This document shows, in pieces, positions 17,615-25,196 of a stretch of DNA of 64,000 nucleotides (within the stretch, counting starts at the first letter, position 1; each line of letters opens with the position of its first letter). The DNA is from an uncultured Lachnospiraceae bacterium (GTDB taxonomy: Bacteria > Bacillota > Clostridia > Lachnospirales > Lachnospiraceae). Under the pieces are notes generated by a model. It worked only from the letters and a program-made list of their open reading frames with translations, made no database searches and was not told the origin of the DNA. Location of the stretch: assembly GCA_910585825.1 (NCBI GenBank), contig CAJUEY010000004.1:55314-119313 (forward strand). Direction: 5' to 3'. The position numbers and the translations under genes are program-made.

Positions 17615-18364
17615 ATGGAATTAACAGTCAGGCTGGAAACCTTTGAAGGGCCTCTGGATTTGCTTTTGCATCTTTTAGACAAGAATAAGGTCAGTATTTA
17701 CGATATTCCCATTGTGGAAATTACAAACCAATATCTGGAATACATTCAGGAAATGAAACGCCGGGATTTGAATATTATGAGTGAGTTTCTGGTTATGGCA
17801 GCAACGCTGATTGCAATCAAGTCCAAAATGCTTTTGCCAAAGGAAGTAAATGAAGAAGGGGAAGAAGAGGACCCACGGGCTGAGTTAGTACAGCAGCTTT
17901 TAGAATATAAGTTGTATAAATGCATGTCTTATGAATTAAAGGATCGTCAGATGGATGCCGGAAGAGTTTTGTTTAAATCCCCTACGATACCTTCCGAGGT
18001 GATGTCCTATGAAGAACCGGTAGATGTGGAAGAATTGTTGTCAGATTTGACCTTACATAAATTAAATCAGATTTTTCAGTCTGTTATGCGCCGCCAGGAG
18101 AACAAAATAGACAAGGTGCGGGCCGGGTTTGGCCGGATTGAAAAAGAAGAAGTATCATTGTCGGATAAAATGACATATTTGGAACAGTATGCATCTGCCC
18201 ACAGAAGATTCAGTTTTCGCAGTCTGCTGGAAGCACAAAGCAGCAAAATGGAAATTATCGTCAGTTTTCTTGCAATTCTGGAATTGATGAAGATGGGGAA
18301 AATTACGATTACCCAGGAGAATCTTTTTGATGATATTCAGATTGAGTCCCATATGGCTGCATAG
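17615..18364 (+). CDS. scpA: Segregation and condensation protein A
   Basis: Kleisin subunit that bridges the SMC dimer in chromosome condensation. The 249 residues begin MELTVRLETFEGPLDLLLHL, the hallmark ScpA N terminus, and contain YDIPIVEITNQYLEYI, KSKMLLP and the C-terminal winged helix (VSFLAILELMKMGKI). ATG 17615 is chosen for similarity and a GGAGAG site; in-frame upstream codons from 17558 overlap the promoter. scpB follows 14 bp later; smc is not in the window. Confidence 0.94.
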   Translation: MELTVRLETFEGPLDLLLHLLDKNKVSIYDIPIVEITNQYLEYIQEMKRRDLNIMSEFLVMAATLIAIKSKMLLPKEVNEEGEEEDPRAELVQQLLEYKLYKCMSYELKDRQMDAGRVLFKSPTIPSEVMSYEEPVDVEELLSDLTLHKLNQIFQSVMRRQENKIDKVRAGFGRIEKEEVSLSDKMTYLEQYASAHRRFSFRSLLEAQSSKMEIIVSFLAILELMKMGKITITQENLFDDIQIESHMAA

Positions 18365-18378
18365 GGTTGGAGTTTAAA

Positions 18379-18948
18379 ATGGAAAAGAAAACATACAAAA
18401 CAATTATAGAATCGATACTGTTTACCATGGGAAATTCTGTGGAACTGGAAAGAATAGCCGCTGCGGTTGAACTGAGTCAGGAGGAGACAAAAGGTTTGAT
18501 CATGGAGCTTGCGGAAGAATATGACAAAGAAGACAGGGGTATGCGGATTATAGAGCTGGAGGGCGCCTATCAGATGTGTACAAGCAGGAATACATATGAA
18601 TATCTGATTCGGATAGCAAAACAGCCGAAGAAACATGTGCTGACGGATGTGCTGCTTGAAACATTGTCCATTATTGCATACAAACAGCCTGTTACAAAAG
18701 CAGAAATAGAAAAGATCCGGGGCGTATCATGCGATCATGCCGTCAGTAAGCTGGTGGAGTATAATCTTGCAATAGAACTGGGGCGTTTGGATGCGCCGGG
18801 CCGGCCGATGCTTTTTGGCACGACGGAAGAATTTCTCCGTAGCTTTGGAATTCATTCCCTGGAGGAGCTGCCGGAACCGAATCCGCTTCAGATGGAGGAA
18901 TTGAAGCAGGAGGCGGAGACGGAAGTCGTTACGATGAACGCATTATAG
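18379..18948 (+). CDS. scpB: Segregation and condensation protein B
   Basis: Forms a dimer of winged-helix domains that binds ScpA in the SMC complex. The 189 residues show the typical N terminus (YKTIIESILFTMGNSVELER) and the second winged helix (LETLSIIAYKQPVTKAEIEKI; GRPMLFGTTEEFLRSFG). ATG 18379 with GGAG at 18369; a TTG at 18367 would overlap that site. Ends the scpAB unit. Confidence 0.95.
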   Translation: MEKKTYKTIIESILFTMGNSVELERIAAAVELSQEETKGLIMELAEEYDKEDRGMRIIELEGAYQMCTSRNTYEYLIRIAKQPKKHVLTDVLLETLSIIAYKQPVTKAEIEKIRGVSCDHAVSKLVEYNLAIELGRLDAPGRPMLFGTTEEFLRSFGIHSLEELPEPNPLQMEELKQEAETEVVTMNAL

Positions 18949-19080
18949 AGTTTTTTATAGTAATGATATTCCATAAAAGTTACAAAAATGGGGGCGTTTG
19001 AATTTGCATATCGCAATTTGTGATGCGTTGTGCTTTCGATTTTTTAGTAGAGTATAGAAGATTTTTTTAACTAAATTTTT

Positions 19081-19135
19081 AAAAATACCATTTAGTTTTA
19101 TGCATGACAATGCATGGCTCAAATGGTATTTTTTG
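19081..19135 (+). terminator. Hairpin terminator downstream of scpB
   Basis: AAAAATACCATTT (19081-19093) pairs with AAATGGTATTTTT (19121-19133), with T-rich sequence after it. The symmetric A and T flanks mean it could work in both directions. Confidence 0.75.
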
Positions 19136-19174
19136 TATTTCGTGCCTGGTTAGATACCTTTTATGACAAAATGA

Positions 19175-19203
19175 TTGTAAAATCATAATATTGATGTTAC
19201 AAT
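19175..19203 (+). promoter_or_regulatory. Promoter-like sequence facing the insertion sequence
   Basis: TTGTAA (19175-19180), 17-bp spacer, TACAAT (19198-19203). It points at the IS left end. I infer it once drove the gene now represented by the remnant at about 22279-22744 and the LRR gene after it. Confidence 0.5.
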
Positions 19204-19300
19204 ACATATTAAGTAATGATAATATTCTTTCTTTTTAGAAATAAAATAAAAGTAGAAAACGAGCGTTTCTATGTTTGTGTTAAAATAAAAAACGACAGAA

Positions 19301-19304
19301 TAAT
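19301..19304 (+). repeat. Left target-site duplication TAAT
   Basis: TAAT directly abuts the left inverted repeat and recurs at 21010-21013 directly after the right inverted repeat. Confidence 0.75.
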
Positions 19305-19321
19305 ATAACTTCTCGGAATCT
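19305..19321 (+). repeat. IS left terminal inverted repeat
   Basis: ATAACTTCTCGGAATCT, a perfect 17-bp inverted match to 20993-21009. Confidence 0.9.
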
Positions 19322-19461
19322 CAATGAATGAGATACCACCCGAAAATTGACAACTGAATATCGTGCAGAAAAAGGAACTTATAAGAAAAAAGGACATAAA
19401 CATTGGACATAGCGGGTACTATGCCTTGAAAAACCATATGAAGTCGTTTAAGATATCACTA

Positions 19462-20847
19462 TTAGGCAGATGATCCTAATAATGATTCTTGAAATGCCTT
19501 AACCGATGGCATTTTCCAGGCATCGAGATGCTGTAACATCATGATGCCGTAGAGGCTGCAGTACCATATCTTCGTAGAGCGGTGCCTGCCGTCTTCTAAT
19601 TTATAGTCCTCTTTCTCACGCTTATTAGAGCGTTCCACGGAAGTCCTTCCATTATATTCCTTTTCCCATGCTTTGCTGTCCCTTGGCGGTATGTTAAATA
19701 ACCTTGGATTATCAGCCGTAAAAATGTGTACAGTCCTGCCGTATTTTGCCGAAGAGCAGGGATGTTCACAGAAACAGCCCTGTTTCCGGCTAGACTTTGG
19801 GCATCGGTATTTTGCCCGGTGTTTGGCTGCCTCATATCCATCTTTATGCATACGTAAGCCCATTTTACAAACAGGAACACCATCATCATCGATCGTGAAA
19901 TCATCCTTATAAGTGAAATGTCCGGTATGTCCCGGGTTCAGATCGATAAAGAGAACGATGTTTTCCTGTCTGCAGTATTCGTAGACAGCGTAAGCGTCAT
20001 GGGCAGAATCCAAAAGGAGTTTTTCAACATGGAATTTTGGAAGATATGCTTTCATCGTGAAAAAGGAATGGAGAAAGGAAAGCATATCATGCCGGGAGGC
20101 CCATCCCCAGCTGCAGTCCGGCTGGGAATAATGGCGTTTGCAGTTACAGGAAGGACAGCCCTTTTCCTTACAGTCACAGATCCGTTTCTTCCGCTGCTGG
20201 GCGGCAGTACGGACAGGAGTACCGTCACCGGCAAGAGCCAGATGCTCGGGATCAATCAAGCCTTTGCGAATGGATTGATCCAGGAACTGCTGCTTATAAA
20301 GCCGAAAAATGAGGGAAAAAGGATTCTGCGGTTTTAAGTTCCAACACTCCAGCAAAGGAAGAAGCCTGGAAGCCGTACAGGAAGAATCACAGGGAGTTTT
20401 TTCGCCTTTCTTTTTCACTTTTGGAAGTTTCATTTTGGGAAACCGGTCTTTCGGGGAGAGGTTGTCTGGGTCATCCTTCCAAATGCGGGAGAAGAAATCA
20501 TAAAAAGTACCAATACCAGGGGTATCGCCGAAAGAGAAACCGCTTAGGATGGCATAAAGGGGAGATTCCTTAAGCATGCGGCACCAGAGGGTGGTGGAAA
20601 CCACTTTCAATTTTAAAGCAAGAAGGTAGGAGCGCAGCATACAGGAAGGAAGACGGGGTTCTGGTCCAAAAACAGAGTAACAATCCTGCATAATGGAATC
20701 AGTCTGGGAAAGATCAAGATGCCAGAACTGCACGATATAATCCCAGGTAGTTTTGGGGAGGGAAAAGGGATCGGGGTAAAACTTAAGGAAATCGGATACG
20801 AAAGTATCCTGATAGGCGGAATGTCCGCCAGGGTTACAAGGCAACAT
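19462..20847 (-). CDS. IS transposase, probable DDE type
   Basis: The 461-residue protein has an N-terminal region of about 130 residues typical of IS transposases, then a central catalytic part with candidate acidic residues in LALAGDGTPVRTA, LLLDSAHDAYAVYEYC and RTSVERSNKREKEDY, the last matching the YREK-like E motif of IS4/IS1182-type enzymes. A Cys/His-rich insert (ICDCKEKGCPSCNCKRH) lies between the first two, and a second Cys cluster further on. Start is ATG 20847 with GGAGG at 20856-20860; an in-frame TTG at 20862 would overlap that site. The gene lies in the IS bounded by 19305 and 21009. Confidence 0.85.
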   Translation of the reverse strand: MLPCNPGGHSAYQDTFVSDFLKFYPDPFSLPKTTWDYIVQFWHLDLSQTDSIMQDCYSVFGPEPRLPSCMLRSYLLALKLKVVSTTLWCRMLKESPLYAILSGFSFGDTPGIGTFYDFFSRIWKDDPDNLSPKDRFPKMKLPKVKKKGEKTPCDSSCTASRLLPLLECWNLKPQNPFSLIFRLYKQQFLDQSIRKGLIDPEHLALAGDGTPVRTAAQQRKKRICDCKEKGCPSCNCKRHYSQPDCSWGWASRHDMLSFLHSFFTMKAYLPKFHVEKLLLDSAHDAYAVYEYCRQENIVLFIDLNPGHTGHFTYKDDFTIDDDGVPVCKMGLRMHKDGYEAAKHRAKYRCPKSSRKQGCFCEHPCSSAKYGRTVHIFTADNPRLFNIPPRDSKAWEKEYNGRTSVERSNKREKEDYKLEDGRHRSTKIWYCSLYGIMMLQHLDAWKMPSVKAFQESLLGSSA

Positions 20848-20858
20848 AAAAATCGCCT

Positions 20859-20915
20859 CCAATCAAAAAATGTACTTATTGATCAAGGGCGCGAAACGCC
20901 GCATTTTTTGATTGG
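20859..20915 (-). promoter_or_regulatory. Hairpin overlapping the transposase ribosome-binding site
   Basis: CCAATCAAAAAATG (20859-20872) and CATTTTTTGATTGG (20902-20915) are perfect 14-bp inverted arms, with a smaller GGCG/CGCC hairpin in the loop. On the reverse strand the 3' arm ends in the first two bases of the GGAGG site. A transcript reading in from outside the element would fold and hide that site, a known way for insertion sequences to avoid unscheduled transposase synthesis. This role is inferred. Confidence 0.65.
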
Positions 20916-20992
20916 TTTGTCAAGTGTTTATGAGAAAAAAGAGGGTGATTTTTTGAAATAGGGGTATGAAAGCCTTATAAAATATGGGCTGA

Positions 20993-21009
20993 AGATTCCG
21001 AGAAGTTAT
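20993..21009 (+). repeat. IS right terminal inverted repeat
   Basis: AGATTCCGAGAAGTTAT, reverse complement of 19305-19321 with no mismatch. Confidence 0.9.
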
Positions 21010-21013
21010 TAAT
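21010..21013 (+). repeat. Right target-site duplication TAAT
   Basis: Second copy of TAAT, immediately outside the right inverted repeat. Confidence 0.75.
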
Positions 21014-21027
21014 TAAGAAAGGAGGTT

Positions 21028-22022
21028 GAGGATAACAGCCAGCGGAAGGATGACAGGAAGAATCCGAAACTGATAGCAAACCTTGTCAAGGATGGCAACT
21101 TCAGTATGCCATACCTCCCGGAAAAACTCTATGCGGAACTCCGAAGGTTATCCATGTTCAGGGATCATCTAAATGAAGACAGGATCCGGTCAATCGGATG
21201 CACAGAGAGATGAAGATTTATTTCCCAGAGTATAAGGATGCGCTGGGGAAAGTCGATGGTGCATTTAGTTTGGAACTGCTGAAACAAGCACTGTTTCCGG
21301 ATGGTCTGATAGCGCTTGACGCAGATGGGATAAGACAAATCTGGCATGACGCCAAACTAAGAGGATGCGGCTATGGCAGAGTGAGAAAAATCCTACAGTA
21401 TGCAGAAGAAAGTGTTGGGATTAAGGATGGGGTCTCTGCTGGTAAGATTGCTGTAAAGTGGTTTATCCGGAAAATCCTGGAACTGGATGCCGAACTTGCT
21501 GTAATAGAGAATCAGATCAATCAGAAATGTCAGGAAATACCGCATGCCGGTAACATTATGGAGATATCCGGAATTGGAGAAAACACGCTTTCCGGAATCC
21601 TTGCAGAGATGGGAGATATTTTGAGATTTGACGATGTTAAGGAAATACAGAAATTAAGTGGTTTAGGCCTTGTAGCATGCAGCTCAGGAAAGCATAAAGG
21701 AGAAACCAGAATCAGTCACAGAGGATGCAAACGACTCAGATACTGGTTATTTCAGGTGGCAAAATCAGCAGTGGCACATACAGAGGAATTTAAAGAACTC
21801 CATACTTATTATACGATACGGGCCGATAATCCGCTGAAAAAGATGCAGTCACTGATTGTGATAGCCTGCAAGCTTCTGAGGATCATCTACACGATTTTGA
21901 AGAATGGCGCGGTCTATGATCCTAAGAAGATGCTGACAGACATCAGACGACCGGAAAAGCAGGAAGGAAACCCGAAAACGATGGAGTGTTACAGTCACTA
22001 CATCATCACAAAGACCGGCTGA
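21028..22022 (+). pseudogene. IS110-family transposase remnant, 5'-truncated and frameshifted
   Basis: Reading from 21028 gives EDNSQRKDDRKNPKLIANLV and then VYAEL-like LPEKLYAELRRL, matching the segment after the DEDD RuvC-like catalytic domain of IS110 transposases. That frame stops at 21213. The similarity continues in another frame from about 21190 (NRMHREMKIYFPEYKDALG), including the helix-hairpin part ISGIGENTLSGILAEMGD and the Tnp20 serine region SGLGLVACSSGKHKGETRIS, ending at 22022. So the gene lacks about 100 N-terminal residues including most catalytic acids, and has one indel near 21181-21197. It cannot encode an active recombinase. The complete IS ends 18 bp upstream. Confidence 0.85.
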
Positions 22023-22278
22023 ACGAGGCAGGGTAAGCGTCCACGGAATATCCGTATCCTGCGGAATGGACAGGTCAGTAAAATCAAAATACAAACAAGA
22101 GCAGTAGCTTGCAGTAGTTTTCCCCATAGGGCATGACCCTGTTAGAAAGCTCAGCGGGAACTCGGTGTATGAACAGGTGGGACAAAGGAAGTTGGTACGC
22201 GATACCATTAGACACGGAAGGTTCACCATCATAGTTAACAGAGGATTTATAGCCTTTATAGAGCAAGCCAAAGGGATG
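22023..22278 (+). other. Noncoding stretch after the IS110-type remnant
   Basis: About 255 bp without a gene. It probably contains the right end of the IS110-type element. Short hairpins are visible, for example AGGG-CATGA-CCCT near 22127-22139. IS110-family noncoding ends can encode bridge RNAs that guide insertion; I see no decisive match and cannot place the element boundary. Confidence 0.35.
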
Positions 22279-22744
22279 CTTTATAAATCGCACCCTCTTT
22301 TAGCTATTCAGTACAAGATACAATGGCTGTCTGCAAATTATGGAAATAATGCGAAAACAGATGCAAAAAAATCGGAAGTATTTTATATGGGGCATGGCTA
22401 TGCATTATATGGGGGATACTTTTGCCCATGATACTTATAGAAAAAGCAATAATAAGGAAATTGTTCATGATAATCCCGCTCCCATTGGAACGATTTATGG
22501 AGCAGATAAAATAGATGTAGTTCCGAGAAGATATGATGTGGCAAAATATGCATTAGAGGGAGTTGTTTATTGTGCGCTTAACAATGTATATGGAAATTGG
22601 AGTGAAATAGACGACGGATTAGAGGCTCCGGAATATTCGAATGATAAAGATAATTTTAGAAAAAGAAAATTGTATACATACATGGTTCAAAATGGTTCAA
22701 ATATTAGGCTCAATAGAGTTTCTGCAGCAAGCATTTATGATTAA
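22279..22744 (+). pseudogene. C-terminal remnant of a zinc phospholipase-C-like protein
   Basis: One frame reads SHPLLAIQYKIQWLSANYG and runs into a seven-A tract at 22365-22371; a second frame then reads RKYFIWGMAMHYMGDTFAHD and continues to the TAA at 22742. Joining them gives a continuous protein with the HYxGDxFAH zinc-binding style of phospholipase-C-like/DUF6765 proteins. So the gene has lost its 5' end (to the IS110-type insertion, by inference) and carries a one-base frameshift in the A tract. An assembly or sequencing error in the tract cannot be excluded. The exact left boundary is unclear. Confidence 0.6.
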
Positions 22745-22766
22745 AGCGGTGGAGGAGGAGCATACT

Positions 22767-24053
22767 GTGAAAAAAAGACGAATGGCAATATTTTTTGCTG
22801 CATTGTTTACGATACTGCTCATGGCTGCTGCAGATGCGAAGTCTGCATCTGCAGAAAGCGCATGGAACAAAGGAAAAGAGGAAGTGCAGACGGATGGGGC
22901 GTTTACCTATTATATTTATCCTTCCCAAAACGAAGAAGAGGCCTGGCTTTACAGGATTGCGATTGAGGAAGGGCAGAAAGGCGCTTCGCTTTCTATTCCG
23001 GAGACGATTCTTGGGAAAAAGGTTACCAGGCTGGGATGTCCGGATCGCGGCAGCGGAGAGTATTCTGAAGCGTATACTACGTTGTTTGGCACATATGCGG
23101 AGCCGTGGCATGATTGGGACGGCGCAGGGTTAAAGACTGCGGTGTCAAACCTGAAATCTATTCGGATCCCAGATACGGTGGAAGTCATCGATCAAGCCGC
23201 TTTTTGCGGATTAAATTCAGTAACGGCGATTACGCTTCCCAAAAAAGTAAAGAGAATCGAACGATATACTTTTTACGGATGCGATAAATTGAAAACCATT
23301 GTTTTGCCGGAACAGCTGGAATCCTTTCAAAATTCGTCGCTATGGGGCTGTGCGTCCTTAAAAAATATCCGGTTGTCCCCCAATAATAAAATATTTCGGG
23401 TAAAAAAAAATTGTCTGATCCAAAAGCAAAATAAGGCGTTGGTTTTTGCCGCGGCGACGGGCAAAAAATTTGCGATTCCGAATGGAATAAAAATGATTGA
23501 ACCCTATGCGTTTGGCAGTACGAAGCCGAAGACGATCCATATTCCGTCTTCTGTTTCCCAAATTAAGGGAGAGGCGTTTCACATGCGTCCTTCAAAAGAG
23601 AACGTCTATATCAGAAACATCACGATATCGAAACATAATTCTGTATTTGCACGGGACGGACAGTGTATTTATAAGAAGTCGGATAAAAGCCTCGCCGTTG
23701 CCATTCCAAATAAAAAAGGGGAACTGCGTATATCCGAGCGAGTGGAGAAGCTGACGCCGGATATCAGCCTAGTCAATTGCGATACAACTGAAACGCGTTT
23801 GAAAAAGGTAGTTTATCCAAGCAGACTGAAACGTGTGAAGGCGTCGGGCCTTAGCGTGATCAATGCCCGCAGCGTATATTTTACCGGCAGTAATCCGCCG
23901 AAAATGGTGAAAGCGAAATCGGTTGAAGGCGGAGCGCTTCCAAGTTATTGCCATGTATATGTGCCGCAGGCATATAAAGATTCATACAAAGTGTGGTATA
24001 AAAAATATGGGTATTATTCCAGTTTGGACGGATGGCATACCTATCATCCATAA
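22767..24053 (+). CDS. Secreted BspA-type leucine-rich repeat protein
   Basis: Predicted exported protein of 428 residues. GTG 22767 follows a strong GGAGGAGG. The N terminus is a signal peptide (VKKRRMAIFFAALFTILLMA, cleavage near SASA). The middle carries LRR_5 (BspA-like) repeats such as LKSIRIPDTVEVIDQAAFCG, VTAITLPKKVKRIERYTFYG and PKTIHIPSSVSQIKGEAF. No LPxTG or other anchor is seen at the C terminus (DGWHTYHP). BspA-type LRRs often mediate surface binding. It lies 22 bp after the broken phospholipase-like gene and was probably its operon partner; its own promoter is not evident. Confidence 0.85.
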   Translation: MKKRRMAIFFAALFTILLMAAADAKSASAESAWNKGKEEVQTDGAFTYYIYPSQNEEEAWLYRIAIEEGQKGASLSIPETILGKKVTRLGCPDRGSGEYSEAYTTLFGTYAEPWHDWDGAGLKTAVSNLKSIRIPDTVEVIDQAAFCGLNSVTAITLPKKVKRIERYTFYGCDKLKTIVLPEQLESFQNSSLWGCASLKNIRLSPNNKIFRVKKNCLIQKQNKALVFAAATGKKFAIPNGIKMIEPYAFGSTKPKTIHIPSSVSQIKGEAFHMRPSKENVYIRNITISKHNSVFARDGQCIYKKSDKSLAVAIPNKKGELRISERVEKLTPDISLVNCDTTETRLKKVVYPSRLKRVKASGLSVINARSVYFTGSNPPKMVKAKSVEGGALPSYCHVYVPQAYKDSYKVWYKKYGYYSSLDGWHTYHP

Positions 24054-24062
24054 ACGGGGTTT

Positions 24063-24122
24063 ATACCCTAATTTGTGAAATAGTAGTAATAATAAAAGTT
24101 CTCAAATTAGGGTATTCCCTTT
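24063..24122 (+). terminator. Terminator after the LRR gene
   Basis: ATACCCTAATTTG (24063-24075) pairs with CAAATTAGGGTAT (24103-24115), a perfect 13-bp stem, followed by TCCCTTTTT. Confidence 0.8.
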
Positions 24123-24134
24123 TTGGAAAATATC

Positions 24135-24143
24135 TGGTATAAT
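24135..24143 (+). promoter_or_regulatory. Extended -10 promoter of tRNA-Pro
   Basis: TG at 24135-24136 plus TATAAT at 24138-24143, 11 bp before the tRNA. No good -35 box is seen, as is common for extended -10 promoters. Confidence 0.6.
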
Positions 24144-24154
24144 AGATTTCGCAT

Positions 24155-24229
24155 CGGGGTATGGCTCAGTTTGGTCAGAGCGCACGGCTGGGGGCCGTGA
24201 GGTCGCAGGTTCGAATCCTGTTACCCCGA
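24155..24229 (+). tRNA. tRNA-Pro (anticodon GGG)
   Basis: Acceptor arms CGGGGTA (24155-24161) and TACCCCG (24222-24228) pair fully. The D arm GGCTCAGTTTGGTCAGAGC, anticodon arm CACGG-CTGGGGG-CCGTG with anticodon GGG, and T arm with GGTTCGAATCC are all present. The discriminator is A; CCA is not encoded. Decodes CCC/CCU proline codons. Confidence 0.95.
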
Positions 24230-24239
24230 CTTTTTATTT

Positions 24240-24316
24240 AAAAAACCTGCTTTTTGCAAGAGGTCAGCGGCAGTTGTCCGTTTTGATTCCATTGCAGAAA
24301 TGCAGGTTTTTTCTTT
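24240..24316 (+). terminator. Terminator after tRNA-Pro
   Basis: AAAAAACCTGC (24240-24250) pairs with GCAGGTTTTTT (24302-24312), followed by more T. The loop is long (about 50 nt). Confidence 0.6.
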
Positions 24317-24407
24317 TAAAAGCACCTAAAAAGTACCGAATTTTAAAAAGGTTGTCGGCGAAAGAATCTCATTGGGATGTTTACGCTCTGTATGATTTGT
24401 TAAAATC

Positions 24408-24545
24408 TCATTGGTCAGGCGGAATATATTCAATCAGATCATGAGGGTCGCACTCTAAGGCGTAGCAAAGTCTTGCAAGAACAGCTATATCTAAACGCTG
24501 TACTTCATTCCGGATATAAGATTTTAATTGTATCCGTAGTCGATA
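24408..24545 (-). pseudogene. Fragment of a small XRE-type regulator
   Basis: The reverse strand reads RLRIQLKSYIRNEVQRLDIA and then VLARLCYALECDPHDLIEYI ending PPDQ-stop, the C-terminal half of a YozG-like Cro/CI HTH protein (recognition helix to the DLxEY tail). In-frame upstream there is a stop within a few codons. A plausible start (ATG with AGAGGTG upstream, near 24559 on the reverse strand) leads into a different frame that stops after nine codons. About 25-30 N-terminal residues are therefore missing or shifted. Confidence 0.65.
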
Positions 24546-24627
24546 TCAATCATTATCTTTGTCACCTCTTAATCCATTATATTTTTTCAACTTATTATTT
24601 CCATGAGTTTAAATATATTATAGTATT

Positions 24628-24651
24628 ATATGAGCAATTATATACTCATAT
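24628..24651 (+). promoter_or_regulatory. Dyad between regulator fragment and broken nuclease gene
   Basis: ATATGAG (24628-24634) and CTCATAT (24645-24651) are inverted arms 10 bp apart, just upstream of the nuclease ribosome site. It could be an operator left from the XRE regulator; it could also be chance in AT-rich sequence. Confidence 0.3.
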
Positions 24652-24677
24652 AAAAATCAAGAGGGAGGAACAGAAAA

Positions 24678-25032
24678 ATGATAAGAGAACTTTATAAATA
24701 CATGGAAAAAGAAACTTCAAGTGCAGAAGAGATCAGTCCTAAAATAAAAGCAGAACTGGCAGAAACTCTGAATACAATTTTTCCCGAATGAGCACTTTTT
24801 AGATCGGCAGGATAAAGCGGGTAAAGAACGCATAACGGACACGAACTTTACGGTTTTCGGAAAGATCCAGAAGAAATACCATATCGAGTGTGAAAGCAGC
24901 CTGCCGGACGGGAAAATTACGATAAGGCTTTTTGAATACGACGCACAGATTGCACTCGATGAAGGCGAGGTTACAGAGGAAACTCTGACAGTGACATTTC
25001 CGAATACGGCAGTGCTGTATCTCAGGGCTTAG
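24678..25032 (+). pseudogene. Broken Rpn/PD-(D/E)XK nuclease-transposase-like gene
   Basis: ATG 24678 follows GGGAGG and encodes 37 residues (MIRELYKYMEKETSS...NTIFPE) to a TGA at 24789. A second frame picks up at the five-T tract (24778-24782): FFPNEHFLDRQDKAGKERIT, KKYHIECESSLPDGKITIRL, FEYDAQIALDEGEV, to TAG at 25030. This matches the N-terminal half of a protein common in Lachnospiraceae, annotated as PD-(D/E)XK family transposase/Rpn nuclease (HIECESS carrying the E-x-x core). A frameshift and loss of the 3' half make it nonfunctional. Confidence 0.7.
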
Positions 25033-25104
25033 CATAACGGAAGTAGAGCAGCTTGCAGGACTTCAGACCGTGTATAACAGAACAAGACAGGCAGTTTTTT
25101 ACTT

Positions 25105-25133
25105 TTGACAAAAACGATATTCTATGTTATTTT
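25105..25133 (+). promoter_or_regulatory. Sigma-A promoter for the lipoprotein gene
   Basis: TTGACA (25105-25110), 17-bp spacer, TATTTT (25128-25133). Confidence 0.6.
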
Positions 25134-25149
25134 AATAGCATCAAGATTT

Positions 25150-25196
25150 CTGACAGGAAGAGACGCAGAAACGTCTTTTCCTTATTTTATTGTCAG
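25150..25196 (+). promoter_or_regulatory. Nested hairpin in the lipoprotein leader
   Basis: Outer arms CTGACA (25150-25155) and TGTCAG (25191-25196) enclose inner arms GGAAGAGACG (25156-25165) and CGTCTTTTCC (25172-25181). It lies about 15-60 nt into the predicted transcript. It may be an attenuator or stability element; no known riboswitch class is recognised. Confidence 0.4.

Larger units (their letters stand above)
18949..19304 (+). other. AT-rich intergenic stretch with terminator and orphan promoter
   Basis: No credible gene is seen. It contains the hairpin terminator at 19081-19135 and a promoter-like pair at 19175-19203 whose downstream leader runs directly into the insertion sequence at 19305. 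The region probably held the 5' end of a gene now lost. Confidence 0.5.
19305..21009 (-). mobile_element. Complete 1705-bp insertion sequence with a DDE-type transposase
   Basis: The element is bounded by perfect 17-bp inverted repeats (ATAACTTCTCGGAATCT at 19305; its reverse complement at 20993-21009) and flanked by TAAT on both sides, so it looks like a clean insertion. One transposase gene is read on the reverse strand. Left noncoding end is 157 bp and right end 162 bp. The family is uncertain: IS1182-like is my best guess from the size and the protein's look. Nothing suggests it is defective. Confidence 0.88.

Noticed and set aside
19918..20337. Forward frame of 139 codons inside the insertion sequence
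   Set aside because: Fully antisense to the transposase, without ribosome site.
22165..22431. 88-codon frame read as an independent gene
   Set aside because: Its 3' part is the upstream frame of the broken phospholipase-like gene before the A7 tract; no start signal of its own.
24155..24229. tRNA-Pro as an attachment site of an integrated prophage
   Set aside because: No integrase gene and no repeated tRNA 3' end were found within the window; only gene fragments follow.
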